From: Noviherbaspirillum malthae
Lineage (GTDB): Bacteria > Pseudomonadota > Gammaproteobacteria > Burkholderiales > Burkholderiaceae_D
Direction: 5' to 3'
Assembly: GCF_015352985.1 (NCBI RefSeq)
Contig: NZ_JACYXF010000001.1
Coordinates: forward strand, 372,001-436,000
Length of the DNA stretch: 64,000 bases
A program made the position numbers and the translations under genes. Positions 13,110 through 20,085 of this stretch are shown here, piece by piece (position 1 is the stretch's first letter; each line of letters opens with the position of its first letter). The notes beneath the pieces were generated by a model that searched no databases, was not told the DNA's origin, and was given only the letters and a program-made list of their open reading frames with translations.

Positions 13110-13553
13110 ATGAATCTCCTCGACGCCTTCTTCAACACCGTTCATGACTATCCAGGCGGCGCTGAGTCGCTTGCTCCTCGCATGGGGATGTCTGCCGCGA
13201 TCCTGCGCAACAAGGCCGACCAGACCAAAGAGCACAACAAGCCGCTGCTGGTCGACGCCGACAAGATCATGGGTCTGACTGGTGACTACCGAATCCTTGA
13301 CGCGCTGGCCCAGAACCATGGGTTTGTCCTGCACCGCAAAGAGGACGGGATGATTGCTTCGGACATGTCGGTTGTCGAGGTCGTCGGGATGATCTGGAAA
13401 GCCGAAGGTGAAGTCGGCGCGCAGGTCAGCCAGACGCTCGCAGACGGCAAGGTCGAGCAGTCCGAGGTGGAGAAGGTCAAGGAAGCGGTTTATCACCTGG
13501 AGCAGATGCTGGGCATGCTGACCAAGCGTCTGGAAGGGATGGCCGAGAAATGA
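13110..13553 (+). CDS. CII-like phage regulatory protein (Phage_CP76 family)
   Basis: Length is 147 residues from the ATG at 13110 (AGGAAAA precedes it); an upstream start would add 20 poorly conserved residues. MNLLDAFFNTVHDYPGGAES, LAPRMGMSAAILRNKAD and DADKIMGLTGDYRILDALA are the signature of the Phage_CP76 "regulatory protein CII" family. The C-terminal half is helical, likely for multimerisation. It should act as an early transcription regulator affecting the lysogeny decision. Its 3' end overlaps the next gene (ATGA). Confidence 0.88.
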   Translation: MNLLDAFFNTVHDYPGGAESLAPRMGMSAAILRNKADQTKEHNKPLLVDADKIMGLTGDYRILDALAQNHGFVLHRKEDGMIASDMSVVEVVGMIWKAEGEVGAQVSQTLADGKVEQSEVEKVKEAVYHLEQMLGMLTKRLEGMAEK

Positions 13554-13750
13554 GCGAGCTGCTGCGCATTGATGAATTGAAGGCCGACGCCGAGCGCGCT
13601 GCCAATGAGGGAAAGAGCCTCAACGCGAACCCGCACGCTGCAGACCCGCGCCGCGGCCCTCTCTGGAAGCATTACTTTTTAGTCCAGCAAACACGGAACG
13701 AGACTTCCCACTCGTCGCATTGTTCCGCTGTCGCGGGCAACCACGCTTGA
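13550..13750 (+). CDS. Small hypothetical phage protein
   Basis: A 66-residue protein coupled to the CII-like gene by ATGA. The middle (GKSLNANPHAADPRRGPLW) resembles small phage proteins with an N-x-NP-(8-10)-W pattern, loosely like Rmf/CrpP-type peptides, but the match is weak. It has a polar tail with several Ser/His residues. No function assigned. Confidence 0.5.
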   Translation: MSELLRIDELKADAERAANEGKSLNANPHAADPRRGPLWKHYFLVQQTRNETSHSSHCSAVAGNHA

Positions 13751-13778
13751 GCGAACTCAACCAGTAACGAGGTCTCAA

Positions 13779-14300
13779 TTGAGCGAAATCATGCTGGCCA
13801 AGATGTCCGACGCGGAGCTGACCCAAGAGCAGCGGCAGCTCATGCGCGCCGTGCTGTTCGAGATGGTCGACGGTATCTCCGAGGCGGACAAGAAGACATG
13901 GCGCCGCTTCTGGAACTGGATCATGAAGTCCGGTTCCGGCGAGATCTTCTCGATCGAGACCTGGACACCTCGTAACGGCCGCTTCCACCGCCTGCACATG
14001 AAGATCGAGACATCGGTCTTCGCATCCCAAGAGCGCATTCAAAACTTCGAACAGTTTCGCACCTGGCTGAAGATCGGTGCCGGCTTCGTTGACTGGATGG
14101 CCGGTCCAAAAGGGGGTGTCGTACCGGTACCGCGCTCTATCTCCTACAAGAAGTGTGACGAAGACACCATGCGCCGGTTTCATGCCGACGCGATTGCGTT
14201 CCTGAGATCCGGGTATGCACAGAAATATCTCTGGCCACATCTGGCAGCCGTGAAGGCACAGGAGATGATCGAGGGCATTCTGGTGAGGTTCGAGGAATGA
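13779..14300 (+). CDS. DUF1367 family phage protein
   Basis: A 173-residue protein. The DUF1367 signature is clear in FRTWLKIGAGFVDWM near residue 93 and PRSISYKKCDEDTMRRFH near 118. The family occurs in the nin-like region of lambdoid phages with no established activity. The start is either TTG at 13779 (GAGG upstream) or ATG at 13791; both give the same protein less four residues. It overlaps the following HNH gene by ATGA. Confidence 0.75.
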   Translation: MSEIMLAKMSDAELTQEQRQLMRAVLFEMVDGISEADKKTWRRFWNWIMKSGSGEIFSIETWTPRNGRFHRLHMKIETSVFASQERIQNFEQFRTWLKIGAGFVDWMAGPKGGVVPVPRSISYKKCDEDTMRRFHADAIAFLRSGYAQKYLWPHLAAVKAQEMIEGILVRFEE

Positions 14301-14584
14301 CTAGCGCAGCAGAAAAGCGCCACTTAGACCGCGTGGGCTCCCTCGGCTGCGCTCTATGCCGTCGGATCGGATACGGCGAGACCCCGGCAGAAGTTCATCA
14401 CATCAGGGAAGGGCAGGGAGCGGCCCAGCGCGCGCAGAACTGGCTGACGATCCCGCTCTGCCCAACACACCACCGCGGCGACCACGGCATCCATGGCGAC
14501 CGCAAATCATTCAGGAACGCCGCCGTCGACGAGCTCGACCTGCTTTCCGACACGATCGCACTCATTTACGGGAGCAAGAAATAA
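14297..14584 (+). CDS. Ref-like HNH nuclease
   Basis: A 95-residue protein with CALCRR near residue 18, EVHHIREGQGAAQRAQNW near 32 and TIPLCPTHHRGDHGIHG near 52. These Cys/His clusters match the Ref (recombination enhancement function) type HNH fold, which in phage P1 is a RecA-dependent nuclease. It is placed in the ninR-like segment with DUF1367 and RusA, consistent with a recombination or repair role. Coupled upstream by ATGA and downstream by a 1-bp overlap. Confidence 0.75.
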   Translation: MTSAAEKRHLDRVGSLGCALCRRIGYGETPAEVHHIREGQGAAQRAQNWLTIPLCPTHHRGDHGIHGDRKSFRNAAVDELDLLSDTIALIYGSKK

Positions 14585-15006
14585 TGGCCTATGGCTTTGT
14601 TTACATCCTTGGGAATGCCTCCATGCCTGGCATTTACAAGATCGGCCAGACAGGGCGCCACCCGAAGGAACGCATGGAAGACCTGTCCCGCGCGACGGCC
14701 TGCCCGACCCCGTTCACTCTGCTGGCGTACTTTGGATGCCGTGACCACGAGCTGGTGGAGCGTGAGATTCACGACGACCTCGCCGGATACCGTGTCAGCG
14801 CGGCGCGAGAATTTTTCAGGGTGAGCGCTTTGACTCTCCTGGAATGCATCCGCTCTTACTGCAATACGTATGAAGACGCTCTGTTTGTCGATGGGCTAGA
14901 CACCGAAGTTTTCGTCGAAGAGCATCTGCTGGCACAGGAGTGGAAGAGGCAGTACTTCTTTGAGCAGAGCGCGGACCTTGTCTACTGGGGAGTCCCAAAT
15001 GCGTGA
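14584..15006 (+). CDS. GIY-YIG-like nuclease (T5orf172/MUG113 type)
   Basis: Length is 140 residues from the ATG at 14584. GFVYILGNASMPGIYKIGQT holds the G-x-V-Y-I-L ... Y-K-I-G core of the T5orf172/MUG113 branch of the GIY-YIG superfamily; CRDHELVEREIHDDLAGYRV supplies the helix with E and H, and AAREFFRV the conserved E/F near the end. It may be a homing-like or accessory nuclease between the Ref-like and replication genes. The extra C-terminal 60 residues are unassigned. Confidence 0.75.
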   Translation: MAYGFVYILGNASMPGIYKIGQTGRHPKERMEDLSRATACPTPFTLLAYFGCRDHELVEREIHDDLAGYRVSAAREFFRVSALTLLECIRSYCNTYEDALFVDGLDTEVFVEEHLLAQEWKRQYFFEQSADLVYWGVPNA

Positions 15007-15946
15007 CTATGGGAAGGTCTACACCGCTTTCTGGACCAGTGAAGATATCCGTGAGCTCTCAGAGGATGCGCGCACCTTGGCGCTCTACTTGCTGACCTGC
15101 CCGCACGGCAACATGCTCGGCTGCTTTCGCCTTACCAATGCATACGCTGCGGATGATCTGAAATGGGAAGTCGAAAGGGTATCGAAAGGGTTTGAGGAAC
15201 TGTTTCGAAAGGGTTTCGCATACCGTTGCGAAAGGACGTTTTGGGTCTTTATTCGGCAGTATTTGAAGTGGAACCAGTTCGACAATCCGAACGTCGGTAA
15301 GGCGGCGGCCAAACTCTTTGACACGATCTCAGCGCCGACGCCTGTGAAAGCCTTGCTGGTAAAGGCTTTGCGGGAATTCAGTACGCTTTTCCCGGCCGCG
15401 AAATTGGCTGAATTTGAGGCAAAAGCGGAACCCTTTCAAAACCCTTTCGAAACCCTATCGAAAACAGTAGTAGTAGCAGTAGTAGGAACAGGAACAGTAG
15501 TAGGAGCTAAAAGCGATGTCGAGCAAACCCCGCTCGACCCGCCTGTCTCCGAGTTAGTCGTTCCTACCGAACCAGACCCGATCGTAACCATCTTCGCCTA
15601 CTGGCAGAAGGTGATGAATTCCCCGAAGTCTGTTCTCGACAGCAAGCGGAAGCAGATCATCCGGACAGCCCTCAAGGCCTACTCGCCTGCAGACATCTGC
15701 AAGGCTATCCGCGGCTGTGCAAAGTCGCCGTTCAACATGGGCGAGAACGACCGGAAGACCAGGTACAACGGCCTGAACCTCATCCTGCGTGATGCGGAGC
15801 ACATTGACCACTTCATCGCCCTCGACAACGCCAACGCCAAGCCTGCGAAGGAATCGCTGGAGGACATGAACGCCCGAATCGCTGCTGAATTTCTGAGTGA
15901 CGGTCAGCCGACCGACGACAACGTAATCGACATGGAGCCCGCGTGA
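14999..15946 (+). CDS. Phage replication initiator (O-like/DnaD-type winged helix)
   Basis: Length is 315 residues from the ATG at 14999, which overlaps the preceding stop by 8 bp. The N-terminal 100 residues (VYTAFWTSEDIRELSEDART, LALYLLTCPHGNMLGCFRL) are a winged-helix region common to phage replication initiators. A low-complexity linker (TVVVAVVGTGTVVG) separates it from a DnaD-like C-terminal region (IVTIFAYWQKVMNSPKSVLD, YNGLNLILRDAEHIDHFI). Copies of a TCGAAAGGGTTT repeat lie inside the coding sequence, as lambda ori lies in O. It precedes a helicase-loader-like gene. Confidence 0.75.
   Translation: MRDYGKVYTAFWTSEDIRELSEDARTLALYLLTCPHGNMLGCFRLTNAYAADDLKWEVERVSKGFEELFRKGFAYRCERTFWVFIRQYLKWNQFDNPNVGKAAAKLFDTISAPTPVKALLVKALREFSTLFPAAKLAEFEAKAEPFQNPFETLSKTVVVAVVGTGTVVGAKSDVEQTPLDPPVSELVVPTEPDPIVTIFAYWQKVMNSPKSVLDSKRKQIIRTALKAYSPADICKAIRGCAKSPFNMGENDRKTRYNGLNLILRDAEHIDHFIALDNANAKPAKESLEDMNARIAAEFLSDGQPTDDNVIDMEPA
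15171..15461. repeat. Iteron-like repeats inside the initiator gene, putative replication origin
   Basis: The word TCGAAAGGGTTT or close variants occurs at 15171, 15182, 15205 and 15228 (plus orientation) and, inverted, at 15429, 15439 and 15450. The copies at 15182, 15205 and 15439 (inverted) are exact. Four direct copies within 65 bp and three inverted copies within 33 bp, about 200 bp apart, suggest initiator binding sites. Part of the repetition could come from repeated Lys-Gly-Phe codons. Confidence 0.55.
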
Positions 15947-16725
15947 TGGAAGTCCAAGAAAAACCCCAATTCGTTGAACTGCTCAAGCGCACCATGGGCG
16001 CGTATAGCAAGCCGTTGCCTGAGTCGACCATGCTGGTTGTCTGGTGGGATCTGCTGAAGGGCTATCCGCTGAGCGCGGTGGCTGCCGCCATGGCAACGTA
16101 CATCGACCAGAACGGTGAGTTCGAACCCAAGCCGGCAGGAATCGCCAAGCTTTGCAAGCTGATGGACGGCCGGCCTGGTGTGGATGAGGCGTGGGCGATT
16201 GCCCTGACCAGCCGGAACGAGGCCGACACTGTGGTCTGGACTCGGGAAACTGCCGAGGCATTCGCAGCCTGCATGCCGGTGTTGTCCACCGGCGATGAGG
16301 TTGGCGCCCGGATGGCGTTCAAGGATGCCTACAACCGCTTAGTCTCGGAAGCACGCCTGGCAGGGAAGCCCGCATCGTGGACGGTTTCCCTCGGCTGGGA
16401 CAAGCAGAAGCGTGAGGCCGCGCTCGAGCACGCGCAGGCTGCCGGACTGCTTCCGGCACCCGCGGTACAGGCGCTGCTCCCCGCACCGGCCAAGGAAGAG
16501 GTCGACCACAACGGACTGGCGCGATTGAAGGAAGAGCTGAAGAAGCTGATCCCGGCCGGCGAGAAGATGGCCCAGCGCCGTGCAGCCGAGCGTCAGGCTG
16601 AGCGCGATGACTTGGCAGCTCGAAAAGCCGATATCCAGAAGCGGATTAAGTCGTATCAGTCGGAAACGAAGCCGTCCAAGCCGGCGCCGAAAGCGAGCAA
16701 CCGTGTCAGGGAGTGCCACGCATGA
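15946..16725 (+). CDS. Phage replication protein, probable helicase loader/P-like
   Basis: Length is 259 residues from the ATG at 15946, whose A is the last base of the initiator stop (a GTG at 15943 is also possible). Residues 1-100 (LLKRTMGAYSKPLPESTMLV, DLLKGYPLSAVAAAM, KPAGIAKLCKLMDGRP) resemble the helical domain of proteins that follow phage initiators. The C-terminal half is an Ala/Pro linker and charged coiled coil. By position it should recruit the host replicative helicase. Confidence 0.6.
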   Translation: MEVQEKPQFVELLKRTMGAYSKPLPESTMLVVWWDLLKGYPLSAVAAAMATYIDQNGEFEPKPAGIAKLCKLMDGRPGVDEAWAIALTSRNEADTVVWTRETAEAFAACMPVLSTGDEVGARMAFKDAYNRLVSEARLAGKPASWTVSLGWDKQKREAALEHAQAAGLLPAPAVQALLPAPAKEEVDHNGLARLKEELKKLIPAGEKMAQRRAAERQAERDDLAARKADIQKRIKSYQSETKPSKPAPKASNRVRECHA

Positions 16726-17180
16726 GAACGATCACCCTGACCCTTCCGTATCCGATCTCGGCAAACCGCTACTGGAATTCCTTCCCGCTAGGGAAACGCA
16801 TCATGACTGCGCCGTCGGCTGAGGCAAAGCGTTACAAGCGCGACGTTGCTCTGCTGGCCAAGGCGGCCGGCGTGCGCGAGCCGATCAAAGGTCGTGTCCA
16901 GATTGATATCAAGCTGTACCCGAGCCGGCCGCTGGACTGGAAGAAGCGCATGGCGAAGGACCCGCTGGCATGGGATGACACTGTCCAGTGCCTGGATCTC
17001 GATAACGCCCGCAAGGTGCTGTACGACTCGCTCAAGGGAGTCGCCATCGAGGACGACAAATGGGTCCGCCGCGACACCGGCGAGCGCATGGAGCCGGACG
17101 GTGAGGCTCGGGTGGTGGTCACCATTACCCAGTTGGTGACCGAAAAGCCGCAGGCGGCGCTGTTCGAGGAGGCTGCGTAA
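16722..17180 (+). CDS. rusA: RusA-type Holliday junction resolvase
   Basis: Length is 152 residues from the ATG at 16722, coupled to the previous stop. It shows LPYPISANRYWNSF at the N-terminus, the basic central region, and the acidic catalytic set in DDTVQCLDLDNARKVLYDSL plus IEDDKWV. RusA dimers cut four-way junctions symmetrically with Mg2+. It fits the recombination and repair genes of the rightward operon. Confidence 0.9.
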   Translation: MRTITLTLPYPISANRYWNSFPLGKRIMTAPSAEAKRYKRDVALLAKAAGVREPIKGRVQIDIKLYPSRPLDWKKRMAKDPLAWDDTVQCLDLDNARKVLYDSLKGVAIEDDKWVRRDTGERMEPDGEARVVVTITQLVTEKPQAALFEEAA

Positions 17181-17638
17181 TGTCCGCCACCAAGAAGCGT
17201 ACCAAGCGCTACGTCCCACGCATCCCGCAGATTCCCGGCCTGTTGCAGGTGCAGATGACGCGCGAAGCCCGTCCCGATCTGGCGTTGCGCCTGCATTTGG
17301 CCGTCATCAACCTGATCGAGGCGCCAACTGTCCCGGCCTGCAACCAGCTGTCCATGCAGCTGACATGCATCGCGGGCGGCATGTCCCACGCGAGCAAAGG
17401 GCAGCCCATCCTTGGACGGACTGACGCCGCCAGCATTGCAATCAAGTCGGCCATCATGACTATTGAGAGCATCGTCGACCGGCACGACCGCACCGGTGCG
17501 CTGGTGGTCAAGGATGAGGACGCCATGTCGCTTCGAGCCGCTGTCGGGAACCTCGATGCCGTTCTCGGTCAGATCCCGCTGCCGTACTACACCAGAGCAG
17601 TGAAGGAAGTCGAGGCCTTTACGGGCGTGCGCGTATGA
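17180..17638 (+). CDS. Hypothetical phage protein
   Basis: A 152-residue helical protein with a basic N-terminus (KKRTKRYVPRIPQIPGLL). Similar proteins with a KKRxxKRYVPR-like start follow rusA in related phages (family memory). No catalytic motif is visible. It shares one base with rusA and ATGA with the next gene. Confidence 0.55.
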   Translation: MSATKKRTKRYVPRIPQIPGLLQVQMTREARPDLALRLHLAVINLIEAPTVPACNQLSMQLTCIAGGMSHASKGQPILGRTDAASIAIKSAIMTIESIVDRHDRTGALVVKDEDAMSLRAAVGNLDAVLGQIPLPYYTRAVKEVEAFTGVRV

Positions 17639-17832
17639 CCTTGCCGGCGGCGGATTACCGCGACCCGCTCGAGGTGCTGATCAGGCGTGAAGAAAAGACG
17701 TGCAAGGGATGCGACCACGAGAAGAAGTATCTGGCCTTCGGGAAGACGATCTGGATCTGCACCACCACAGACCACAAGGGACTCAGAAGAAATCACGGAA
17801 AGCGCTGCAAAGCGTACAGGGAGAAAAAGTGA
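17635..17832 (+). CDS. Small Cys-containing phage protein
   Basis: A 65-residue basic protein with CKGC near residue 23, a Cys at WICTTT and RCKAY near the end, a spacing compatible with one zinc-binding site. It overlaps its neighbours by 4 bp on both sides (ATGA, GTGA). Probably a small DNA- or protein-binding adapter; no family recognised. Confidence 0.6.
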   Translation: MTLPAADYRDPLEVLIRREEKTCKGCDHEKKYLAFGKTIWICTTTDHKGLRRNHGKRCKAYREKK

Positions 17833-18455
17833 ACGACGAACCGATCTTTACCTCTACCGGACAGGCGCTGGCCGTGGCCTTTCTCGTCATGGCGCATGAG
17901 CCGCGCCAAGGCAGCCCGTTCCGGAAAGCCATCCTGCAGATCATGGAATCCTTGGAAACCATGACGAAAAGCCAGCAGGCGTGGTTTGACCAGCTCCAGG
18001 GTGTCCGGTCTGCTTCCAGCACAATCAACTTCGGCGGCCTGACCAGCGACGAGATCCGGGCCCAGTGCTCGATGATCACACAGACCGTCTATGACCACCT
18101 GCCGGATCCGGAGCGTTTCGCTGTCCTCGCTCGCTTTGCCTACCAGGTGGAGAAGGCACAGGGCGTCGCCGGGCTGGCTGAGTACGTCCGCCCATCGATC
18201 CGCATCACTGATCAGATTGCCATCCGCGCGCTGGTGTACGGGCACACCACGCCAAAGCAGCGGGAGAAGGGGCTCTCTTATACAGAGATCTCACGGGAGC
18301 GGGGCATTCCGGTGATTACATTGCGCCGGACCGCCGCCGTAATCGCCAAGACGACGCGCCTCTTGGAAGACATGGCCATCGAGCGGCTGACCCCGATGTT
18401 TGCTCGTGACGGGGTGGTGCCTAAGCAGGAGGAACCTTGCGCCGAAACAACTTGA
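17829..18455 (+). CDS. HTH protein at the Q position, candidate late-gene regulator
   Basis: Length is 208 residues from a GTG at 17829 overlapping the previous stop. The C-terminal part has a helix-turn-helix-like segment (GLSYTEISRERGIPVITL followed by RRTAAVIAK). It is the last gene of the early right operon, followed by a terminator and then the late genes, the place of antiterminator Q in lambdoid phages. I see no zinc-finger cysteines, so the assignment is by position only. Confidence 0.5.
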   Translation: MNDEPIFTSTGQALAVAFLVMAHEPRQGSPFRKAILQIMESLETMTKSQQAWFDQLQGVRSASSTINFGGLTSDEIRAQCSMITQTVYDHLPDPERFAVLARFAYQVEKAQGVAGLAEYVRPSIRITDQIAIRALVYGHTTPKQREKGLSYTEISRERGIPVITLRRTAAVIAKTTRLLEDMAIERLTPMFARDGVVPKQEEPCAETT

Positions 18456-18507
18456 TTGACTGAGCGCAATGTTCTAAGATTTCTCTATTCTCGCAGCAAT
18501 ACCGATT

Positions 18508-18533
18508 AAGCCCGCCTCTGTGCGGGCTTTTTG
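18508..18533 (+). terminator. Rho-independent terminator after the early right operon
   Basis: An 8-bp perfect stem AAGCCCGC/GCGGGCTT with a 6-nt loop, running into a T-rich tail. It lies 52 bp after the Q-position gene and may be the terminator bypassed in late transcription. Confidence 0.85.
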
Positions 18534-18962
18534 CTTTTCTGCGGGTTCATCTGAGAGGCCGGGCTTACCGCGGATGTGGCCAAGAGGCAGCGGGTAGCGT
18601 GGAGGGTGGCGCCTCCTTAGTCGGGTCAGTGAGCCATACATCCAAGGTGACAATCAAGACATCAGCCGTCAAGCACAACGGCCGCCGGACGCTGTAACCG
18701 GCACGAATGCACAGAGTCTCCTCCACCTTTCTAATACCCATTGGGGTGGATTTAACCCGCACTCGACCAGAGTCCTTCGTTTGCGGGTCTTTCTATTCGA
18801 CGGAGCCGCCAGCGCTGGTCTATTGGCGGTATCAGTAAAGCCAGCAGCCGCAGACGTGCAAAGGCCACTTGGGCACAGGCGTGAGAGATCGCGCGCTGCC
18901 TCCACCGCAGTGCACCGCGGCGCTCCACTTGGCGCGGGCTGCGGCATTGACGTATCAATCAG
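18534..18962 (+). other. Late leader region without a convincing gene
   Basis: About 430 bp between the early terminator and the HNH gene. Small frames on either strand (for example 18565-18762 minus) lack good ribosome sites and do not resemble the codon use of the neighbours. A 6-bp hairpin CCGCCA/TGGCGG lies at 18806-18829. By position this should contain the late promoter and any antiterminator-loading site, but I cannot point to a clear -35/-10 pair. Confidence 0.4.
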
Positions 18963-19301
18963 ATGGCCAAGCTGCAAACACTCAAGCCGCGCCTCCAGTC
19001 CATCGGCAGCCGTCTCACTATCGTTGAGCCTGGCTCATGGCGTAGTGACAAGCAGACCAGCACCCAGCGTGGCTATGGTTACAAGTGGCAGAAGGCGCGA
19101 GAGCGCTACCTTCGGGAGCATCCGCTCTGTGTCTACTGTGAGCGTGACGGTCGCGTCACTGCTGCCTCCATCGTCGACCACCGCATTCCGCACCGTGGCG
19201 ACATGACGCTGTTCTGGGATGAGAGCAACTGGCAATCGCTTTGCGCCACCCATCACAGCAGCACCAAGCAGCGCGAGGAAGCGCAAGCAGGAAGCAAATG
19301 A
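18963..19301 (+). CDS. HNH endonuclease of the packaging module
   Basis: A 112-residue protein with RGYGYKWQKARERYLREHPL, CVYCERDG, IVDHRIPHRGD and NWQSLCATHHSSTK: the HNH type found beside terminases of HK97-like phages (HK97 gp74). In that system the HNH protein supports terminase cleavage at cos. It sits two genes before the small terminase, as expected. Confidence 0.88.
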   Translation: MAKLQTLKPRLQSIGSRLTIVEPGSWRSDKQTSTQRGYGYKWQKARERYLREHPLCVYCERDGRVTAASIVDHRIPHRGDMTLFWDESNWQSLCATHHSSTKQREEAQAGSK

Positions 19302-19543
19302 ACAAGACTCAGCACCCTTCAAACAATGCCGTGCTCGGCGCTCCAGCTGGTTGGGACCAGAAGCAGCTGCCCTGCAGCGCCTTGCCAGTGACCCGCACCG
19401 ATTGGGATGGTGTCCCTGCCGTCCTGTCGTTCTGGAAGCCCACCGCCGAGGAGCTGGCTGCTCTGAATGCTGGTGGCTCCGTGGTTCTCTGGGTGGCTGG
19501 ACAGACGATGCCGCCCGTCGCTCTCACCGTTGACGCGACCTGA
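19298..19543 (+). CDS. Small conserved phage protein between HNH and terminase
   Basis: Length is 81 residues from the ATG overlapping the HNH stop (ATGA). It has a pattern I associate with packaging regions of many proteobacterial siphophages: LGAPAGWDQ, then LPVTRTDW, SFWKPTAEELAALNAGG and LWVAGQTMPPVAL. Function unknown. Confidence 0.65.
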   Translation: MNKTQHPSNNAVLGAPAGWDQKQLPCSALPVTRTDWDGVPAVLSFWKPTAEELAALNAGGSVVLWVAGQTMPPVALTVDAT

Positions 19544-19698
19544 GAGGGGCGATGCACCGGAAAGGGGCGAAGGGGGTAGGGGCATGGAAATGTTTGCAAG
19601 CCCTTCAGACCTAGACCGCTCGCCATCCCACGCAGAGGTTTTTTTTCGATCCGCTGAAATTTCAGGCCGGATCTGAGTTTTTGAACAATTTCCAGAAA
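19544..19698. other. G-rich spacer before terminase, candidate cos/packaging region
   Basis: About 150 bp without a gene between the HNH pair and the small terminase. Four runs of four or five G (19546-19549, 19564-19567, 19572-19576, 19579-19582) could form a G-quadruplex. In HNH-terminase phages the cos site is normally close to the small terminase gene. The exact cut cannot be read from sequence. Confidence 0.35.
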
Positions 19699-20085
19699 AT
19701 GGCACGACCACCCTTCAAACCCACTGCAGCCATGCGCCGTAAGGTCGCCGTTGCGGCCGGAGGTGGCATGTCGCACGAAGAAATAGCTCTGGCGCTGGGC
19801 ATTTCCCGCAATACGCTGACCAAGCATTTCGATGCTGAGCTGTCTTCCGGCGCCTGCGCAAAACGGATGGAAACCCTGAACGCCATGTTCGCTGCCGCCA
19901 AGAAGGGTAACGTCACGGCACAGAAGGCGTACATCGCAACGGTGCCGAAGATCAGCGCGCCGGCGCCGGAGCAGACGAAGCCGGCCAAGACTGGAAAGAA
20001 AGAGCAGGCTCAAGCCGACGCCACTACCGCGCAGGTTGGCAGTGACTGGGAAAGCCTGCTGCCTGGTAGCGCTCTGCGTCAATGA
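19699..20085 (+). CDS. terS: Terminase small subunit
   Basis: Length is 128 residues from the ATG at 19699 (a TTG at 19681 in frame would add six). Residues 8-45 form an HTH (MRRKVAVAAGGGMSHEEIAL, ALGISRNTLTKHFD) for cos recognition; a helical middle could oligomerise; the C-terminus is Lys/Ala-rich and polar. It overlaps the large terminase by ATGA. Confidence 0.8.
   Translation: MARPPFKPTAAMRRKVAVAAGGGMSHEEIALALGISRNTLTKHFDAELSSGACAKRMETLNAMFAAAKKGNVTAQKAYIATVPKISAPAPEQTKPAKTGKKEQAQADATTAQVGSDWESLLPGSALRQ

Noticed and set aside
15468-15507. GTA/CAG-type microsatellite as a separate element
   Set aside because: It encodes a Val/Thr/Gly linker in the initiator gene; it is low complexity without sign of independent function.
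18781-19206. 141-residue plus frame before the HNH gene
   Set aside because: It overlaps the true HNH frame and turns into Ser/Arg-rich low-complexity sequence.
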